Source: Candidatus Kosakonia sp. 282A-S69 (GTDB lineage Bacteria; Pseudomonadota; Gammaproteobacteria; Enterobacterales; Enterobacteriaceae). From it: a stretch of DNA of 64,000 nt. Below are positions 1-9,594 of the stretch, in pieces. Position 1 is the first letter of the stretch. Each line of letters starts with the position of its first letter. Made by a program: the position numbers and the translations under genes. The stretch spans positions 1,872,584-1,936,583 of the forward strand of contig NZ_JAROAU010000003.1 of the NCBI RefSeq assembly GCF_029433855.1, given 5' to 3'. The notes beneath the pieces were generated by a model. That model made no database searches. It saw only the letters and a program-made list of their open reading frames with translations, and had not been told where the DNA came from.

Positions 1-569
1 CTGCTGCCGGGCCGGAAACCACTGAACCGGTCGATCCGCGCAAAGCCGCCGTTGAGGCGGCAATTGCCCGCGCCAAAACGCGTAAAGCGGAGCAGGCGCA
101 GAAAGACGCCGCTGCTGCCGGGCCGGAAACCACTGAACCGGTTGACCCGCGTAAAGCCGCCGTTGAGGCGGCAATTGCCCGCGCCAAAGCGCGTAAAGCG
201 GAGCAGGCACAGAAAGACGCCCCTGCTGCCGGGCCGGAAACCACTGAACCGGTCGATCCGCGCAAAGCCGCCGTTGAGGCGGCAATTGCCCGCGCCAAAG
301 CGCGTAAAGCGGAGCAGGCGCAGAAAGACGCCCCTGCTGCCGGGCCGGAAACCACTGAACCGGTCGATCCGCGCAAAGCCGCCGTTGAGGCGGCGATTGC
401 CCGCGCCAAAGCGCGTAAAGCGGAGCAGGCCCAGGCTCAGGCCGCCGCACAAGAGGCCTCCACGCTTACCCTGGCTGCTAATGACGATCCGCGCAAAGCG
501 GCGGTCGCGGCAGCCATTGCCCGAGTTCAGGCTAAAAAAGCCGCGCAGCAAGCTGTTAACGAGGATTAA
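1..569 (+). CDS. rsxC: RsxC/RnfC electron-transport subunit, C-terminal part only
   Basis: The reading frame is open from the left edge (codons begin at base 3) and stops with TAA at 567-569. It encodes the Ala/Lys/Glu-rich C-terminal tail of RsxC, the peripheral Fe-S/FMN subunit of the Rsx (Rnf-like) membrane complex that helps keep SoxR reduced. The N-terminal NADH/FMN-binding and ferredoxin parts lie outside the window. What is visible is a tandem repeat of 37 residues (111 bp) with a core [20 protein letters not shown], starting at about bases 6, 117, 228 and 339, followed by diverged copies. RsxC tails are known to be repetitive and variable in length. The rsxD ATG follows the stop directly, as expected for the rsxABCDGE operon. 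Longer frames in the other phases here are artefacts of the repeat. Confidence 0.93.
   Translation, partial: AAGPETTEPVDPRKAAVEAAIARAKTRKAEQAQKDAAAAGPETTEPVDPRKAAVEAAIARAKARKAEQAQKDAPAAGPETTEPVDPRKAAVEAAIARAKARKAEQAQKDAPAAGPETTEPVDPRKAAVEAAIARAKARKAEQAQAQAAAQEASTLTLAANDDPRKAAVAAAIARVQAKKAAQQAVNED
6..449 (+). repeat. 111-bp tandem repeat inside rsxC
   Basis: Four near-identical 111-bp units begin at about 6, 117, 228 and 339. The spacing is exactly 111 each time, so the reading frame is kept and each copy encodes 37 residues. The copies differ by only a few substitutions. A diverged copy continues to about 560. The array probably began left of the window. Confidence 0.92.
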
Positions 570-1622
570 ATGGTTTTCAGAATCGCAAGTTCCCCTTACA
601 CCCATAACCAGCGCCAGACCTCGCGCATTATGTTGCTGGTCACGCTGGCGACGATACCGGGCATCGCCGCACAGCTCTGGTTTTTCGGCTGGGGAACGTT
701 GATCCAGCTTATCCTCGCCATCGTCAGCGCGCTGCTGGCAGAGGCGCTGGTGCTGAAATTGCGTAAACAGTCCGTCAGCCCCATTCTGGCGGATAACTCG
801 GCTCTGCTGACCGGCCTGCTGCTCGCCATCAGTATCCCCTCTTTTGCGCCATGGTGGATGGTGGTGCTGGGCACCCTGTTTGCGGTGATTATCGCCAAGC
901 AGCTCTATGGCGGTCTTGGTCATAACCCCTTCAACCCGGCGATGATCGGCTATGTGGTGCTGCTTATCTCCTTCCCGGTGCAGATGACCAGCTGGTTACC
1001 GCCCCATGACATTGCGCGCACGGTGCCCGGTTTGCTGGATGCCATTGGGGTGATCTTCACCGGCCACAGCACGTCAGGCGCGACGATGGATGCGCTGCGC
1101 ATGGGCGTTGATGGCATTAGCCAGGCGACGCCCCTCGACACCTTTAAAACCTCGCTGCATGCCGGACATAGCGTTGAGCAGATTATGCAGTACCCGATTT
1201 ACAGCGGCGTGCTGGCAGGCGCAGGCTGGCAGTGGGTCAACCTTGGCTATCTGGCGGGCGGGATCTTTTTGCTGTCGCAAAACACCATTCGCTGGCATAT
1301 CCCGGTCAGCTTCCTGCTCTCGCTGACCCTCTGCGCCACCCTTGGATGGCTTTTCGCTCCGCAGACCTTCTTAGCGCCGCAGCTGCATCTGCTCTCCGGC
1401 GCGACGATGCTTGGTGCGTTCTTTATTCTTACGGACCCGGTCACCGCCTCGACCACGAATAAAGGCCGTCTCATCTTCGGCGCGCTGGCCGGTTTGCTGG
1501 TGTGGCTGATCCGCAGCTTTGGTGGTTACCCGGATGGCGTGGCCTTTGCGGTGCTGCTGGCGAATATCACCGTGCCGCTGATTGATTACTACACGCGCCC
1601 GCGCGTATATGGGCATCGTTAA
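570..1622 (+). CDS. rsxD: RsxD/RnfD membrane subunit of the SoxR-reducing complex
   Basis: A 350-residue polytopic inner-membrane protein of the NqrB/RnfD family. It carries quinone/flavin-linked electron flow in the Rsx complex. The hydrophobic segments alternate with short loops throughout. The SQATPL segment places Thr187 at the position where the family carries covalently bound FMN. The ATG abuts the rsxC TAA with no spacer, and rsxG follows after 9 bases, so the genes are translationally coupled. Length and sequence match E. coli RsxD closely. Confidence 0.96.
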   Translation: MVFRIASSPYTHNQRQTSRIMLLVTLATIPGIAAQLWFFGWGTLIQLILAIVSALLAEALVLKLRKQSVSPILADNSALLTGLLLAISIPSFAPWWMVVLGTLFAVIIAKQLYGGLGHNPFNPAMIGYVVLLISFPVQMTSWLPPHDIARTVPGLLDAIGVIFTGHSTSGATMDALRMGVDGISQATPLDTFKTSLHAGHSVEQIMQYPIYSGVLAGAGWQWVNLGYLAGGIFLLSQNTIRWHIPVSFLLSLTLCATLGWLFAPQTFLAPQLHLLSGATMLGAFFILTDPVTASTTNKGRLIFGALAGLLVWLIRSFGGYPDGVAFAVLLANITVPLIDYYTRPRVYGHR

Positions 1623-1631
1623 GGAGCCGTC

Positions 1632-2252
1632 ATGCTAGAGACAATGCGTAAACATGGCGTCACGCTGGCACTTTTTGCCGCTGGCTCCACCGGGCTGACC
1701 GCTGCGATAAACCAGATGACTAAAAGCACCATCGCTGACCAGGCGGTGTTGCAGCAAAAAGCGCTCTTCGATCAGGTGCTGCCGCCCGAGAGCTATACTA
1801 ACGCGCTGGCAGAGAGCTGCTATGTGGTGAGCGACCCGGCGCTGGGCAAAGGTCCGCACCGCGTGTGGATTGCGCAGAAGGAGAATAAACCGGTGGCGGC
1901 GGTCATTGAATCGACCGCGCCTGATGGCTACTCCGGTGCGATCCAGCTGCTGGTCGGCGCTGATTTTAGCGGCACGGTGCTGGGCGTGCGCGTTACCGAA
2001 CACCATGAAACGCCGGGGCTTGGGGACAAAATCGAGTTGCGCATTAGTAACTGGATCACCTACTTTGCCGGAAAGAAAATTGACGGTCCGGCTGACAGCC
2101 ACTTCGCCGTGAAGAAAGATGGCGGCGATTTCGATCAGTTTACCGGTGCGACCATCACCCCGCGTGCGGTGGTGAATGCGGTAAAACGCACCGGGATTTA
2201 CGCCATGACGCTGCCTGAGCAGCTATCCCGTTTGCCAGAGTGTGGAGAGTAA
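1632..2252 (+). CDS. rsxG: RsxG/RnfG FMN-binding subunit
   Basis: A 206-residue protein with one N-terminal membrane segment (about residues 8-27) and a periplasmic FMN-binding domain. The TGAT motif at residues 171-174 is the covalent FMN attachment site of the RnfG/NqrC family, with Thr174 the expected modified residue. It belongs to the Rsx complex that returns oxidised SoxR to its resting reduced state. An AAGGAG ribosome-binding site lies just upstream, and rsxE begins 3 bases after the stop. Confidence 0.96.
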   Translation: MLETMRKHGVTLALFAAGSTGLTAAINQMTKSTIADQAVLQQKALFDQVLPPESYTNALAESCYVVSDPALGKGPHRVWIAQKENKPVAAVIESTAPDGYSGAIQLLVGADFSGTVLGVRVTEHHETPGLGDKIELRISNWITYFAGKKIDGPADSHFAVKKDGGDFDQFTGATITPRAVVNAVKRTGIYAMTLPEQLSRLPECGE

Positions 2253-2255
2253 ACG

Positions 2256-2957
2256 ATGAGCGAAGTAAAAGAGGTCATTGTCCAGGGGCTGTGGAAAAAC
2301 AACTCCGCGCTGGTGCAGTTACTCGGCATGTGTCCCCTGCTGGCCGTAACATCGACCGCCACTAACGCCCTCGGGCTGGGGCTGGCAACCACGCTGGTGC
2401 TGACCCTGACCAACCTGTTTATCTCCCTGCTGCGTCGCTGGACGCCGTCTGAGATCCGCATTCCCATCTACGTGATGATTATCGCCTCGGTGGTGAGCGC
2501 CGTGCAGATGTTGATTAACGCCTATGCTTTTGGTCTCTATCAGTCGCTGGGGATCTTTATTCCGCTGATCGTCACCAACTGTATCGTGGTTGGTCGCGCA
2601 GAAGCCTTTGCAGCGAAGAAAGGGCCTGCGCTGTCGGCGCTGGATGGTTTTGCTATTGGTATGGGGGCAACCGGCGCGATGTTTGTGCTCGGCTCGATGC
2701 GTGAGATGCTCGGCAACGGCACACTGTTTGACGGTGCAGATGGCCTGCTGGGAAGCTGGGCCAAAGGGCTGCGCATCGAAGTGTTCCATACGGACTCCCC
2801 TTTCCTGCTGGCGATGCTACCGCCGGGCGCGTTTATCGGGCTCGGTATGATGCTGGCAGTAAAATATTTAATCGATCAAAAAATGAAAAAACGTCGTGAA
2901 GCCGCTGCCGCCGCGCAGGTCAACGACGCGCCAGAGACTTCGCCCGGGAAGGCATAA
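2256..2957 (+). CDS. rsxE: RsxE/RnfE membrane subunit
   Basis: A 233-residue integral membrane protein of the NqrDE/RnfAE family with about six hydrophobic segments and a charged, Lys/Arg/Ala-rich cytoplasmic tail after about residue 205. Together with RsxA it forms the membrane core through which electrons pass in the Rsx complex. Its TAA shares a base with the nth ATG at 2957, so nth is probably translated from the same transcript, as in E. coli. Confidence 0.96.
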   Translation: MSEVKEVIVQGLWKNNSALVQLLGMCPLLAVTSTATNALGLGLATTLVLTLTNLFISLLRRWTPSEIRIPIYVMIIASVVSAVQMLINAYAFGLYQSLGIFIPLIVTNCIVVGRAEAFAAKKGPALSALDGFAIGMGATGAMFVLGSMREMLGNGTLFDGADGLLGSWAKGLRIEVFHTDSPFLLAMLPPGAFIGLGMMLAVKYLIDQKMKKRREAAAAAQVNDAPETSPGKA

Positions 2958-3589
2958 TGAATAAAGCGAAACGCCTCGAAATCCTCACCCGGCTGCGGGA
3001 GAACAACCCGCACCCGACCACCGAGCTTAACTTCACTTCGCCGTTTGAACTGCTGATCGCCGTGTTGCTTTCAGCCCAGGCGACGGATGTCAGCGTAAAT
3101 AAAGCGACGGCGCTGCTCTACCCCGTGGCCAATACGCCGCAGGCGATGCTGGAGCTCGGCGTCGATGGCGTGAAGCAGTACATCAAAACCATCGGCCTTT
3201 ACAACAGCAAAGCGGAGAACGTCATTAAGACCTGCCGTATTCTGCTGGAAAAACATGGCGGTGAAGTGCCTGAAGATCGGGCCGCGCTGGAAGCCCTGCC
3301 GGGCGTCGGGCGTAAAACGGCGAATGTGGTGCTGAATACCGCTTTTGGCTGGCCGACCATCGCTGTCGATACCCATATTTTCCGTGTCTCAAACCGCACA
3401 CGCTTTGCACCGGGGAAAAATGTCGAAGAGGTGGAGGAGAAGCTGCTGAAAGTGGTGCCAGCGGAGTTTAAGGTCGACTGCCATCACTGGCTTATTTTGC
3501 ACGGGCGATACACCTGCATCGCCCGTAAGCCCCGCTGCGGCTCCTGCATTATTGAAGATTTGTGCGAATACGACAGCAAGACCGAGTAA
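2957..3589 (+). CDS. nth: Endonuclease III (DNA glycosylase/AP lyase)
   Basis: A 210-residue base-excision-repair enzyme that removes oxidised pyrimidines and cleaves the abasic site by beta-elimination. The helix-hairpin-helix LPGVGRKTANVV contains catalytic Lys120, and Asp138 lies in AVDTHIFRV. The [4Fe-4S] cysteines are Cys187, Cys194, Cys197 and Cys203 (C-x6-C-x2-C-x5-C). It overlaps rsxE by one base and is the last gene of the rsx operon. It converges on the next gene with only 4 bases between the stops and no visible terminator. Confidence 0.98.
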   Translation: MNKAKRLEILTRLRENNPHPTTELNFTSPFELLIAVLLSAQATDVSVNKATALLYPVANTPQAMLELGVDGVKQYIKTIGLYNSKAENVIKTCRILLEKHGGEVPEDRAALEALPGVGRKTANVVLNTAFGWPTIAVDTHIFRVSNRTRFAPGKNVEEVEEKLLKVVPAEFKVDCHHWLILHGRYTCIARKPRCGSCIIEDLCEYDSKTE

Positions 3590-3593
3590 TGCC

Positions 3594-4019
3594 TCAGAAG
3601 GGACGTACCACCGCCAGCAGTGTAATCACCACGGTAAAGAGCACCAGCAGCAGCGTAGCGTTATTCAGCATGCCTGGGCGCTTCAGGGTTTCACCGTTCG
3701 CCAGCCGACGCAGCGTGGCAGAGAGAAAGCCATGCAGGCCCGATAACAGCACCACAAACACAATCTTGACGATTAACCAGAGGTGCGGCATCTGCCCGTA
3801 GGCCACCAGCATGGCGATCCCGGCTATCCACAGCACCACCATTGCCGGGCTGGTCATTCTGCGGTTCCAGCTGCGCACATCATTAAGCAGCATCTGGGTG
3901 GTGCTTTTATCTTTCTGCCGCAGGCTCCACTGCGCCACCATGGCTGTCATCAGCATGCCGCCAATCCAGATAATCGCGCTGACAATATGTACTGCGTTGA
4001 TCCACGGATGAAAATTCAT
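3594..4019 (-). CDS. CopD-like small integral membrane protein
   Basis: A 141-residue protein with four predicted membrane helices (about residues 7-27, 55-75, 80-100 and 118-138). The first helix has a conserved-looking His and the pattern NAVHIVSAIIWIGG, as in CopD-domain and HemJ-like proteins that handle copper or haem. A function cannot be assigned from sequence alone. The ATG at 4019 is preceded by GGGAGC. K-12 has no gene here between nth and dtpA, so this is an accessory gene. Confidence 0.8.
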   Translation of the reverse strand: MNFHPWINAVHIVSAIIWIGGMLMTAMVAQWSLRQKDKSTTQMLLNDVRSWNRRMTSPAMVVLWIAGIAMLVAYGQMPHLWLIVKIVFVVLLSGLHGFLSATLRRLANGETLKRPGMLNNATLLLVLFTVVITLLAVVRPF

Positions 4020-4760
4020 CGCTTTGCTCCCATAAAAATGAAGTCAGAAGTCTGCCACTGCGGCACCCTGCTGTCATGAACAACCGGCTTATCCGGCAAA
4101 AATTGTTAATGATTTCTCTGTTAAGCCTATCGCCTGTGCAAAATGGCGCCACAAAGTGGCTGATTTCAGGAGATAACTCATTGTGACACCCCTCACAACT
4201 CTGCAAAAGAGTCTCCCGATAACATGATTGAGCAGTGGAATTGCTGTTTGAGCAAATAATCGTCCACTTATACACTTTCAGCTAGTTAAAACCTTTTTTT
4301 AGAAGAAAAAAATCCAACGCTGAGCAATGTTCGCTTTAATTGCTAAGGTAATGTTAATAAAGGGCTAAATGTTAAAACGCAGCCCTCCCTGATATCCACC
4401 CCACTCCTCGCACGGCGGGACATCTAACCAGATATGTCTCATAAACCAGCCCGATGCACTGCCTGCACGCAAAAATAGCCGAACATATCCCTTAACCCCG
4501 CTCAGGTATGTTAAGAACCAGTAGAAAAATCCACTTTTACCAGAATGATAAAATTAAACTCTGAATAACAATTCAGTTTGCCGAGCAAAGTTATGCGCTG
4601 GATCTATGTAACAGAATATGTCAAAAGACTTGCCTCGCAGGCCAGGATAGTGAACATTACCCGCCGTTTCTCCTCCCAATATAACTAAAAGCGTGATGCA
4701 AACGGGTCGTCGCGCGCTGAATACCCCCCGTTAATATGGGATGTAAAAAAAGAGGTCTAC
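4020..4760. other. Long intergenic region between the CopD-like gene and dtpA
   Basis: This 741-base stretch is AT-rich compared with its flanks and must hold the divergent promoters of the CopD-like gene and dtpA. I see no convincing protein, tRNA or known small RNA in it. A frame running from 4275 into the CopD-like gene is only a shadow. In E. coli dtpA is OmpR-regulated, but I could not pick out a convincing OmpR site by eye. Confidence 0.5.
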
Positions 4761-6263
4761 GTGTCAACTGCAAACAAACCAACAGAAAGCGTTAGTATGA
4801 ACGCTTTCAAACAACCGAAAGCGTTCTATCTCATCTTCTCTATCGAACTGTGGGAACGTTTTGGTTACTACGGCCTGCAAGGAATTATGGCCGTTTACCT
4901 GGTTAAGCAACTGGGAATGTCGGAATCAGACTCCATTACGCTCTTCTCCTCTTTTAGCGCCCTGGTCTATGGTCTGGTGGCTATCGGCGGCTGGCTGGGC
5001 GACAAAGTGCTCGGTACCAAACGTGTGATCCTGCTGGGCGCAGTTGTGCTGGCGCTGGGTTATGCACTGGTGGCATGGTCTGGTCACGATGCCAGCATTG
5101 TCTATATGGGCATGGCGGCTATCGCAGTCGGTAACGGTCTGTTTAAAGCCAACCCCTCTTCGCTGCTCTCAACCTGCTATGAAAAGGATGACCCGCGTCT
5201 CGACGGCGCATTCACCATGTATTACATGGCGGTGAACGTTGGATCCTTCTTCTCAATGTTGGCCACGCCGTGGCTGGCTGCCCGCTTTGGCTGGAGTACC
5301 GCCTTTGGTCTGAGCGTAGTCGGCCTGCTGATTACCATCGTTAACTTTGCTTTCTGCAAACGCTGGGTGAAAAACTACGGCTCGAAGCCAGACTTCGAAC
5401 CGCTGCGCATTGGCTACCTGCTGGCAACCATTGTGGGTATCGCGGTGCTGATCGCCATCGCCACCTGGCTGCTGCATAACCAGGGTATCGCGCGTATGGT
5501 GCTGGGCGTGATTGCACTGGGCATTATCGCTATCTTCGCCAAAGAGACCTTTACCCTGCGTGGCGCGGCGCGCCGTAAGATGATCGTCGCCTTTATCCTG
5601 ATGGTGCAGGCTATCGTCTTCTTCGTGCTCTACAGCCAGATGCCGACCTCCCTGAACTTCTTCGCTATCCGTAACGTTGAACATACCCTGTTTGGCCTTG
5701 CGTTCGAGCCGGAGCAGTACCAGGCGCTGAACCCGTTCTGGATCATTATCGGTAGCCCCATTCTTGCCGCTATCTACAACAAAATGGGCGATACCCTGCC
5801 AATGCCGCACAAGTTTGCCATCGGGATGGTGCTCTGCTCGTGCGCGTTCCTCGTGCTGCCGCTGGGTACCAAGTTCGCCTCTGATGCCGGGATTGTTTCC
5901 GTAAGCTGGCTGATCGCGAGCTATGGCCTGCAGAGTATTGGTGAGCTGATGATCTCCGGCCTTGGCCTGGCGATGGTCGCGCAGCTGGTGCCGCAGCGTC
6001 TGATGGGCTTTATTATGGGCAGCTGGTTCCTGACCACTGCGGGCGCGAATATTATCGCCGGCTACGTGGCTAACCAGATGGCAATCCCGGAGAACGTCAC
6101 CGACCCGCTGATGTCCCTGAACATCTACGGTAGCGTCTTCCTGCAGATTGGTATTGCGACGGCGGTGATTGCCGTGCTGATGGTGCTGACCGCGCCGAAG
6201 CTGAACCGCATGACCCAGAGCCGTGACGACGCGGATGAAGCGTCCAAAACTGCCACTGCCTAA
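4761..6263 (+). CDS. dtpA: Dipeptide/tripeptide:proton symporter DtpA (TppB)
   Basis: A 500-residue transporter of the proton-dependent oligopeptide (POT/PTR2) family in the inner membrane. It imports di- and tripeptides with protons. The family signature is visible early in the protein ([10 protein letters not shown], about residues 30-39), as is the FYxxINxGS-type motif ([10 protein letters not shown]) near residue 155. The start is GTG at 4761, preceded by AGAGG at 4751-4755 and giving the same N-terminus ([10 protein letters not shown]) as the E. coli protein. A strong terminator follows. Confidence 0.98.
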   Translation: MSTANKPTESVSMNAFKQPKAFYLIFSIELWERFGYYGLQGIMAVYLVKQLGMSESDSITLFSSFSALVYGLVAIGGWLGDKVLGTKRVILLGAVVLALGYALVAWSGHDASIVYMGMAAIAVGNGLFKANPSSLLSTCYEKDDPRLDGAFTMYYMAVNVGSFFSMLATPWLAARFGWSTAFGLSVVGLLITIVNFAFCKRWVKNYGSKPDFEPLRIGYLLATIVGIAVLIAIATWLLHNQGIARMVLGVIALGIIAIFAKETFTLRGAARRKMIVAFILMVQAIVFFVLYSQMPTSLNFFAIRNVEHTLFGLAFEPEQYQALNPFWIIIGSPILAAIYNKMGDTLPMPHKFAIGMVLCSCAFLVLPLGTKFASDAGIVSVSWLIASYGLQSIGELMISGLGLAMVAQLVPQRLMGFIMGSWFLTTAGANIIAGYVANQMAIPENVTDPLMSLNIYGSVFLQIGIATAVIAVLMVLTAPKLNRMTQSRDDADEASKTATA

Positions 6264-6285
6264 TCGCAGGCGGGTAAAAATGGAG

Positions 6286-6320
6286 AAGCCGTTAACGTCA
6301 GTTAGCGGCTTTTTTTTTAT
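6286..6320 (+). terminator. Rho-independent terminator of dtpA
   Basis: A stem of AGCCGTTAAC paired with GTTAGCGGCT closes over a GTCA loop and is followed by a run of nine T residues. It lies about 25 bases after the dtpA stop. Confidence 0.93.
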
Positions 6321-6368
6321 GCAACGGCGTACTACTCTATGCCGGAATTTAGATAAAAGGAAACGTCG

Positions 6369-6974
6369 ATGAAACTGTTCTACAAGCCAGGTGCCTGCTC
6401 ACTTGCCTCCCACATCGCGCTGCGCGAAGCCGGGAAAGAGATTACCCTTATCAGCGTCGATCTGATGAAAAAACGTCTGGAAGATGGCGAAGACTTTTTC
6501 GCGATTAACCCGAAAGGCCAGGTTCCCGCGCTGCTGCTGGATGACAACACGCTGGTCACCGAAGGCGTTGCCATTATGCAGTACGTTGCAGATAACGCGC
6601 CACAAAGCCAGCTGCTGCCGGCTGTCGGTACGCTGCCGCGCTACAAGGCGCTGGAGTGGCTGAACTATATCGCCACCGAACTGCACAAGGGCTTCACCCC
6701 GCTGTTCCGCCCGGATACGCCGGAAGAGTACAAACCGACCGTTCGCGCACAGCTGGAGAAGAAGCTGCACTACGTTAACGACGCCCTGAGCGCTAACGGC
6801 TGGATTAGTGGTGAGCACTTCACCCTTGCCGATGGCTATCTCTTTACCGTGCTGCGCTGGGCGCATGCGGTGAAACTCGATATGAGTGGTCTGAGTAACA
6901 TTGAAGCCTACATGGCGCGCGTTGCGGCACGCCCGGCGGTGGCAGCAGCCCTCTCTGCGGAAGGCATTGCCTGA
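6369..6974 (+). CDS. gstA: Glutathione S-transferase, beta class
   Basis: A 201-residue cytosolic enzyme that conjugates glutathione to electrophiles. The thioredoxin-like N-terminal domain has Cys10 in the GACSLASHI motif typical of bacterial beta-class enzymes, and NPKGQVPAL carries the cis-proline loop. The C-terminal part is all helical. Length equals E. coli GstA. It is preceded by AAAGGAAACG and followed by a terminator shared with tyrS. In E. coli pdxY lies next to gstA; here it does not. Confidence 0.96.
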   Translation: MKLFYKPGACSLASHIALREAGKEITLISVDLMKKRLEDGEDFFAINPKGQVPALLLDDNTLVTEGVAIMQYVADNAPQSQLLPAVGTLPRYKALEWLNYIATELHKGFTPLFRPDTPEEYKPTVRAQLEKKLHYVNDALSANGWISGEHFTLADGYLFTVLRWAHAVKLDMSGLSNIEAYMARVAARPAVAAALSAEGIA

Positions 6975-7008
6975 TTTAAAGAAGCCTGCCTAAACGCAGG
7001 GCAAAGAA

Positions 7009-7034
7009 AAAGGCGGGAAAATCCCGCCTTTTTT
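7009..7034. terminator. Bidirectional terminator between gstA and tyrS
   Basis: GGCGGGA pairs with TCCCGCC over a short loop, flanked by an A run on the left and a T run on the right. It can therefore stop both the gstA transcript and the oncoming tyrS transcript. Confidence 0.93.
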
Positions 7035-7053
7035 ATCGACTGGAGCCAGAGAA

Positions 7054-8328
7054 TTACTTCCAGCACACCAGGCAGTAGTTCTTCTTACCGCGACGCAGCA
7101 GCGTGTAGCGACCAAACAGACGGTCGGCATCCGTGAAGAAATACTCCGGATCGGCCTGCTTTTCACCGTTAATGGTGACAGCATTTGAGGCGATGGTTTT
7201 GCGCGCCTGACCACGAGAGGGCTGCAGCTCCGAGTCAACAAGGGCCTGCATCAGATCCGCGCCCTTCTCCATCTCGACCATCGGCACGCCATCCTGCGCC
7301 AGCTGCTCAAAGTCAGCTTCGCTGAGATCGCTCAGCGTACCGTTGAACAGGCTTGCGGTGATACGTTTCGCCGCGGTCAGCCCCTCGTCACCGTGAACCA
7401 GACGCGTCACCTGCTCGGCCAGCACATACTGCGCGCGCGGCGCTTTCCCGCTGTTCTTATCCTCTTCTTCCAGCGCGTTGATCTCGGCGATGTCCATAAA
7501 GGTGAAGAACTTCAGGAAGCGATAGACATCGGCATCCGCGGTGTTGATCCAGAACTGGTAGAACTTGTACGGGCTGGTTTTCTTCGGATCGAGCCACACC
7601 GCGCCGCCTTCGGTTTTACCAAACTTGGTGCCGTCGGCTTTAGTGATCAGCGGTACGGTCAGGCCAAAGACCTGGTTCTGATGCAGACGACGCGTCAGAT
7701 CGATACCGGAGGTAATGTTGCCCCACTGATCGGAGCCGCCAATCTGCAACGCCACGCCATAGCGCTCGTTAAGGCAGGCAAAGTCATAACCCTGCAGCAG
7801 GTTGTAGGAGAACTCGGTGAAGGAGATGCCGACATCATCACGGTTCAGACGCTGTTTGACCGCTTCTTTGTTAATCATCTGGTTAACAGAGAAGTGCTTA
7901 CCAATGTCGCGCAGGAAGGTCAGCACGTTCATGCTGCCGAACCAGTCGTAGTTGTTGGCCGCAACAGCCGCGTTCTCGCCGCAGTCAAAATCGAGGAACG
8001 GTGCTACCTGATTGCGGATCTTGTCGACCCACTCCTGCACGGTATCTTCGGTGTTAAGTTTACGCTCGGTGGCTTTAAAGCTCGGATCGCCGATAAGCCC
8101 CGTTGCGCCGCCCACCAGCGCGACCGGTTTATGACCCGCCTGCTGGAAGCGTTTCAGGCATAACAATGGAACCAGATGCCCCAAGTGCAAGCTGTCAGCG
8201 GTGGGATCGAAGCCGCAATAGAGCGCGATTGGCCCCTGCGCCAGTCGCTCTGCTAACGCTTCCTCATCCGTCACCTGGGCCACCAGGCCCCGCTCTTGCA
8301 ATTGTTTAATCAAGTTACTGCTAGCCAT
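7054..8328 (-). CDS. tyrS: Tyrosyl-tRNA synthetase
   Basis: A 424-residue class I aminoacyl-tRNA synthetase that charges tRNA-Tyr. The HIGH-type motif is HLGH at residues 48-51, the KMSKS-type motif is KFGKT near residue 235, and an RNA-binding S4 domain occupies the C-terminus. The start [10 protein letters not shown] at 8328 was chosen because it matches E. coli TyrS and has GGAGAA upstream; the frame extends ten codons further but without support. It lies downstream of pdxH on the same strand. pdxY, normally next in the K-12 operon, is missing. Confidence 0.98.
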   Translation of the reverse strand: MASSNLIKQLQERGLVAQVTDEEALAERLAQGPIALYCGFDPTADSLHLGHLVPLLCLKRFQQAGHKPVALVGGATGLIGDPSFKATERKLNTEDTVQEWVDKIRNQVAPFLDFDCGENAAVAANNYDWFGSMNVLTFLRDIGKHFSVNQMINKEAVKQRLNRDDVGISFTEFSYNLLQGYDFACLNERYGVALQIGGSDQWGNITSGIDLTRRLHQNQVFGLTVPLITKADGTKFGKTEGGAVWLDPKKTSPYKFYQFWINTADADVYRFLKFFTFMDIAEINALEEEDKNSGKAPRAQYVLAEQVTRLVHGDEGLTAAKRITASLFNGTLSDLSEADFEQLAQDGVPMVEMEKGADLMQALVDSELQPSRGQARKTIASNAVTINGEKQADPEYFFTDADRLFGRYTLLRRGKKNYCLVCWK

Positions 8329-8469
8329 CAAATTCTCCATGTATAAAACGGACTGCACCTATGCCGGTACACGACTTTTCGCCAGATGCGAAAGGATACT
8401 TCAGGGGGGCAGATAGCATAAAGCGCCGGGCTACGTTGCACCAGCGCTTATCACAACATTTTCGGCGTT

Positions 8470-9126
8470 TTACGGTGCCAGACGGTCGATTTTCCACGCG
8501 TTATTTTCACGCTGGTACAAAAAACGATCGTGCAGACGATTTGCGCCGCCCTGCCAGAACTCCATCTGCTCAATCGGGATGCGGTACCCGCCCCAGAAAC
8601 TGGGCAGTGGCACTTCACCCTGCTGGAATTTCTGTTTCAGTTCGAGGAATTTACTTTCGAGGATACCGCGCGCGGAGATGCGGCTCGATTGCTTCGAGAC
8701 CCATGCGCCAATCTGGCTGTCGCGTGGGCGACTGTGGAAATATTTCACCACTTCAAGCGTGGAGAGACGCTCCGCTTTGCCGGTCACCATGACCTGGCGC
8801 TCCAGCATGTGCCACGGGAAGAGCAGACTGATGGCCGGGTTATGTTCCAGGTGCTGCGCTTTGCGGCTGCCGAGGTTGGTGTAAAACACCAGCCCCTTTT
8901 CGTCATAGTGCTTAAGCAGCACGATGCGCTGGTAAGGTTGACCCTGCTCATCGACAGTGGCGACCACCATGGCGGTCGGGTCAGCGAGCTGCGCTTCGCA
9001 CGCCTGACCAAGCCAGCGTTCAAAAAGCGTTAAGGGATCGGCGGGAAGGTCGGCGCGGCGCAGACCGCCTTTGGTGTACTCACGGCGCAGGTGCGCAATG
9101 TGCTGCAATTGATCGTTATCAGTCAT
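8470..9126 (-). CDS. pdxH: Pyridoxine/pyridoxamine 5'-phosphate oxidase
   Basis: A 218-residue FMN-dependent oxidase that makes pyridoxal 5'-phosphate from pyridoxine or pyridoxamine phosphate, the last step of vitamin B6 synthesis and salvage. The segments [12 protein letters not shown] and [10 protein letters not shown] hold the FMN/PLP-binding positions, and the C-terminus WKIDRLAP matches E. coli exactly. It is upstream of tyrS on the minus strand, the same order as in E. coli. Confidence 0.98.
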   Translation of the reverse strand: MTDNDQLQHIAHLRREYTKGGLRRADLPADPLTLFERWLGQACEAQLADPTAMVVATVDEQGQPYQRIVLLKHYDEKGLVFYTNLGSRKAQHLEHNPAISLLFPWHMLERQVMVTGKAERLSTLEVVKYFHSRPRDSQIGAWVSKQSSRISARGILESKFLELKQKFQQGEVPLPSFWGGYRIPIEQMEFWQGGANRLHDRFLYQRENNAWKIDRLAP

Positions 9127-9182
9127 GGCGTTAGCGAAAGTTGTCCTCAGGGAGAGCTATTATGCGCCCCCCGGTGAAAATC

Positions 9183-9503
9183 TCAACGCTGCGGAATTAA
9201 CTGACAGTTGTTTAAGACAATGCGGTCACGTTTATAGACGGTGGCGCCGTCACCTTTTGACCAGAAAACGTACACGCCGTCAGTGTAACGCGCGCCGGAG
9301 GCGGAGAGCCCCTGCTGCAGGGTCAGTTGCTGGTTATCAAGAACGAAACTCGCCTGCTGGCGCGTCTGGTTGATTTTAACGGTCAGCGGCTTTTCATCAC
9401 ACTGATACGCAAGGGTATCGGTGTGCATGCGCTCGACGAACTGGTTGTAATAACTGCATCCGGCGAGCAGCGCGGGCAGACAGATGATAAGGATTTTTTT
9501 CAT
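9183..9503 (-). CDS. mliC: Membrane-bound lysozyme inhibitor of C-type lysozyme
   Basis: A 106-residue lipoprotein. The signal peptide ends in the lipobox LLAGC, so Cys at about residue 16 is lipidated. The mature domain has the MliC fold features: YQC near the start, a C-terminal C in NNCQL, and the [17 protein letters not shown] segment. It protects peptidoglycan from host lysozyme. The start at 9503 follows a GGAG site; the open frame extends 52 codons further upstream into the spacer but lacks any match. Confidence 0.93.
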   Translation of the reverse strand: MKKILIICLPALLAGCSYYNQFVERMHTDTLAYQCDEKPLTVKINQTRQQASFVLDNQQLTLQQGLSASGARYTDGVYVFWSKGDGATVYKRDRIVLNNCQLIPQR

Positions 9504-9594
9504 AGGATACTCCGGGACGCTCCTGGTCACGGAGAGCGAAGCGCCCTCCTTAAACCCGGTCAGTCTAGCGGCGTACCCCTGAAGTAAAATGCGG

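Noticed and set aside
52-702. 216-codon Arg/Pro-rich open frame across the start of the window
   Set aside because: It is the wrong phase of the rsxC tandem repeat and runs into rsxD. The rsxC phase ending at 569 gives the known RsxC tail.
3907-4275. Minus-strand frame overlapping the CopD-like gene
   Set aside because: It overlaps a clear membrane protein gene in another phase and has no signal peptide, domain or coding bias.
7393-8163. 256-codon plus-strand frame opposite tyrS
   Set aside because: Shadow of the tyrS coding sequence; its composition follows the complement of tyrS codons.
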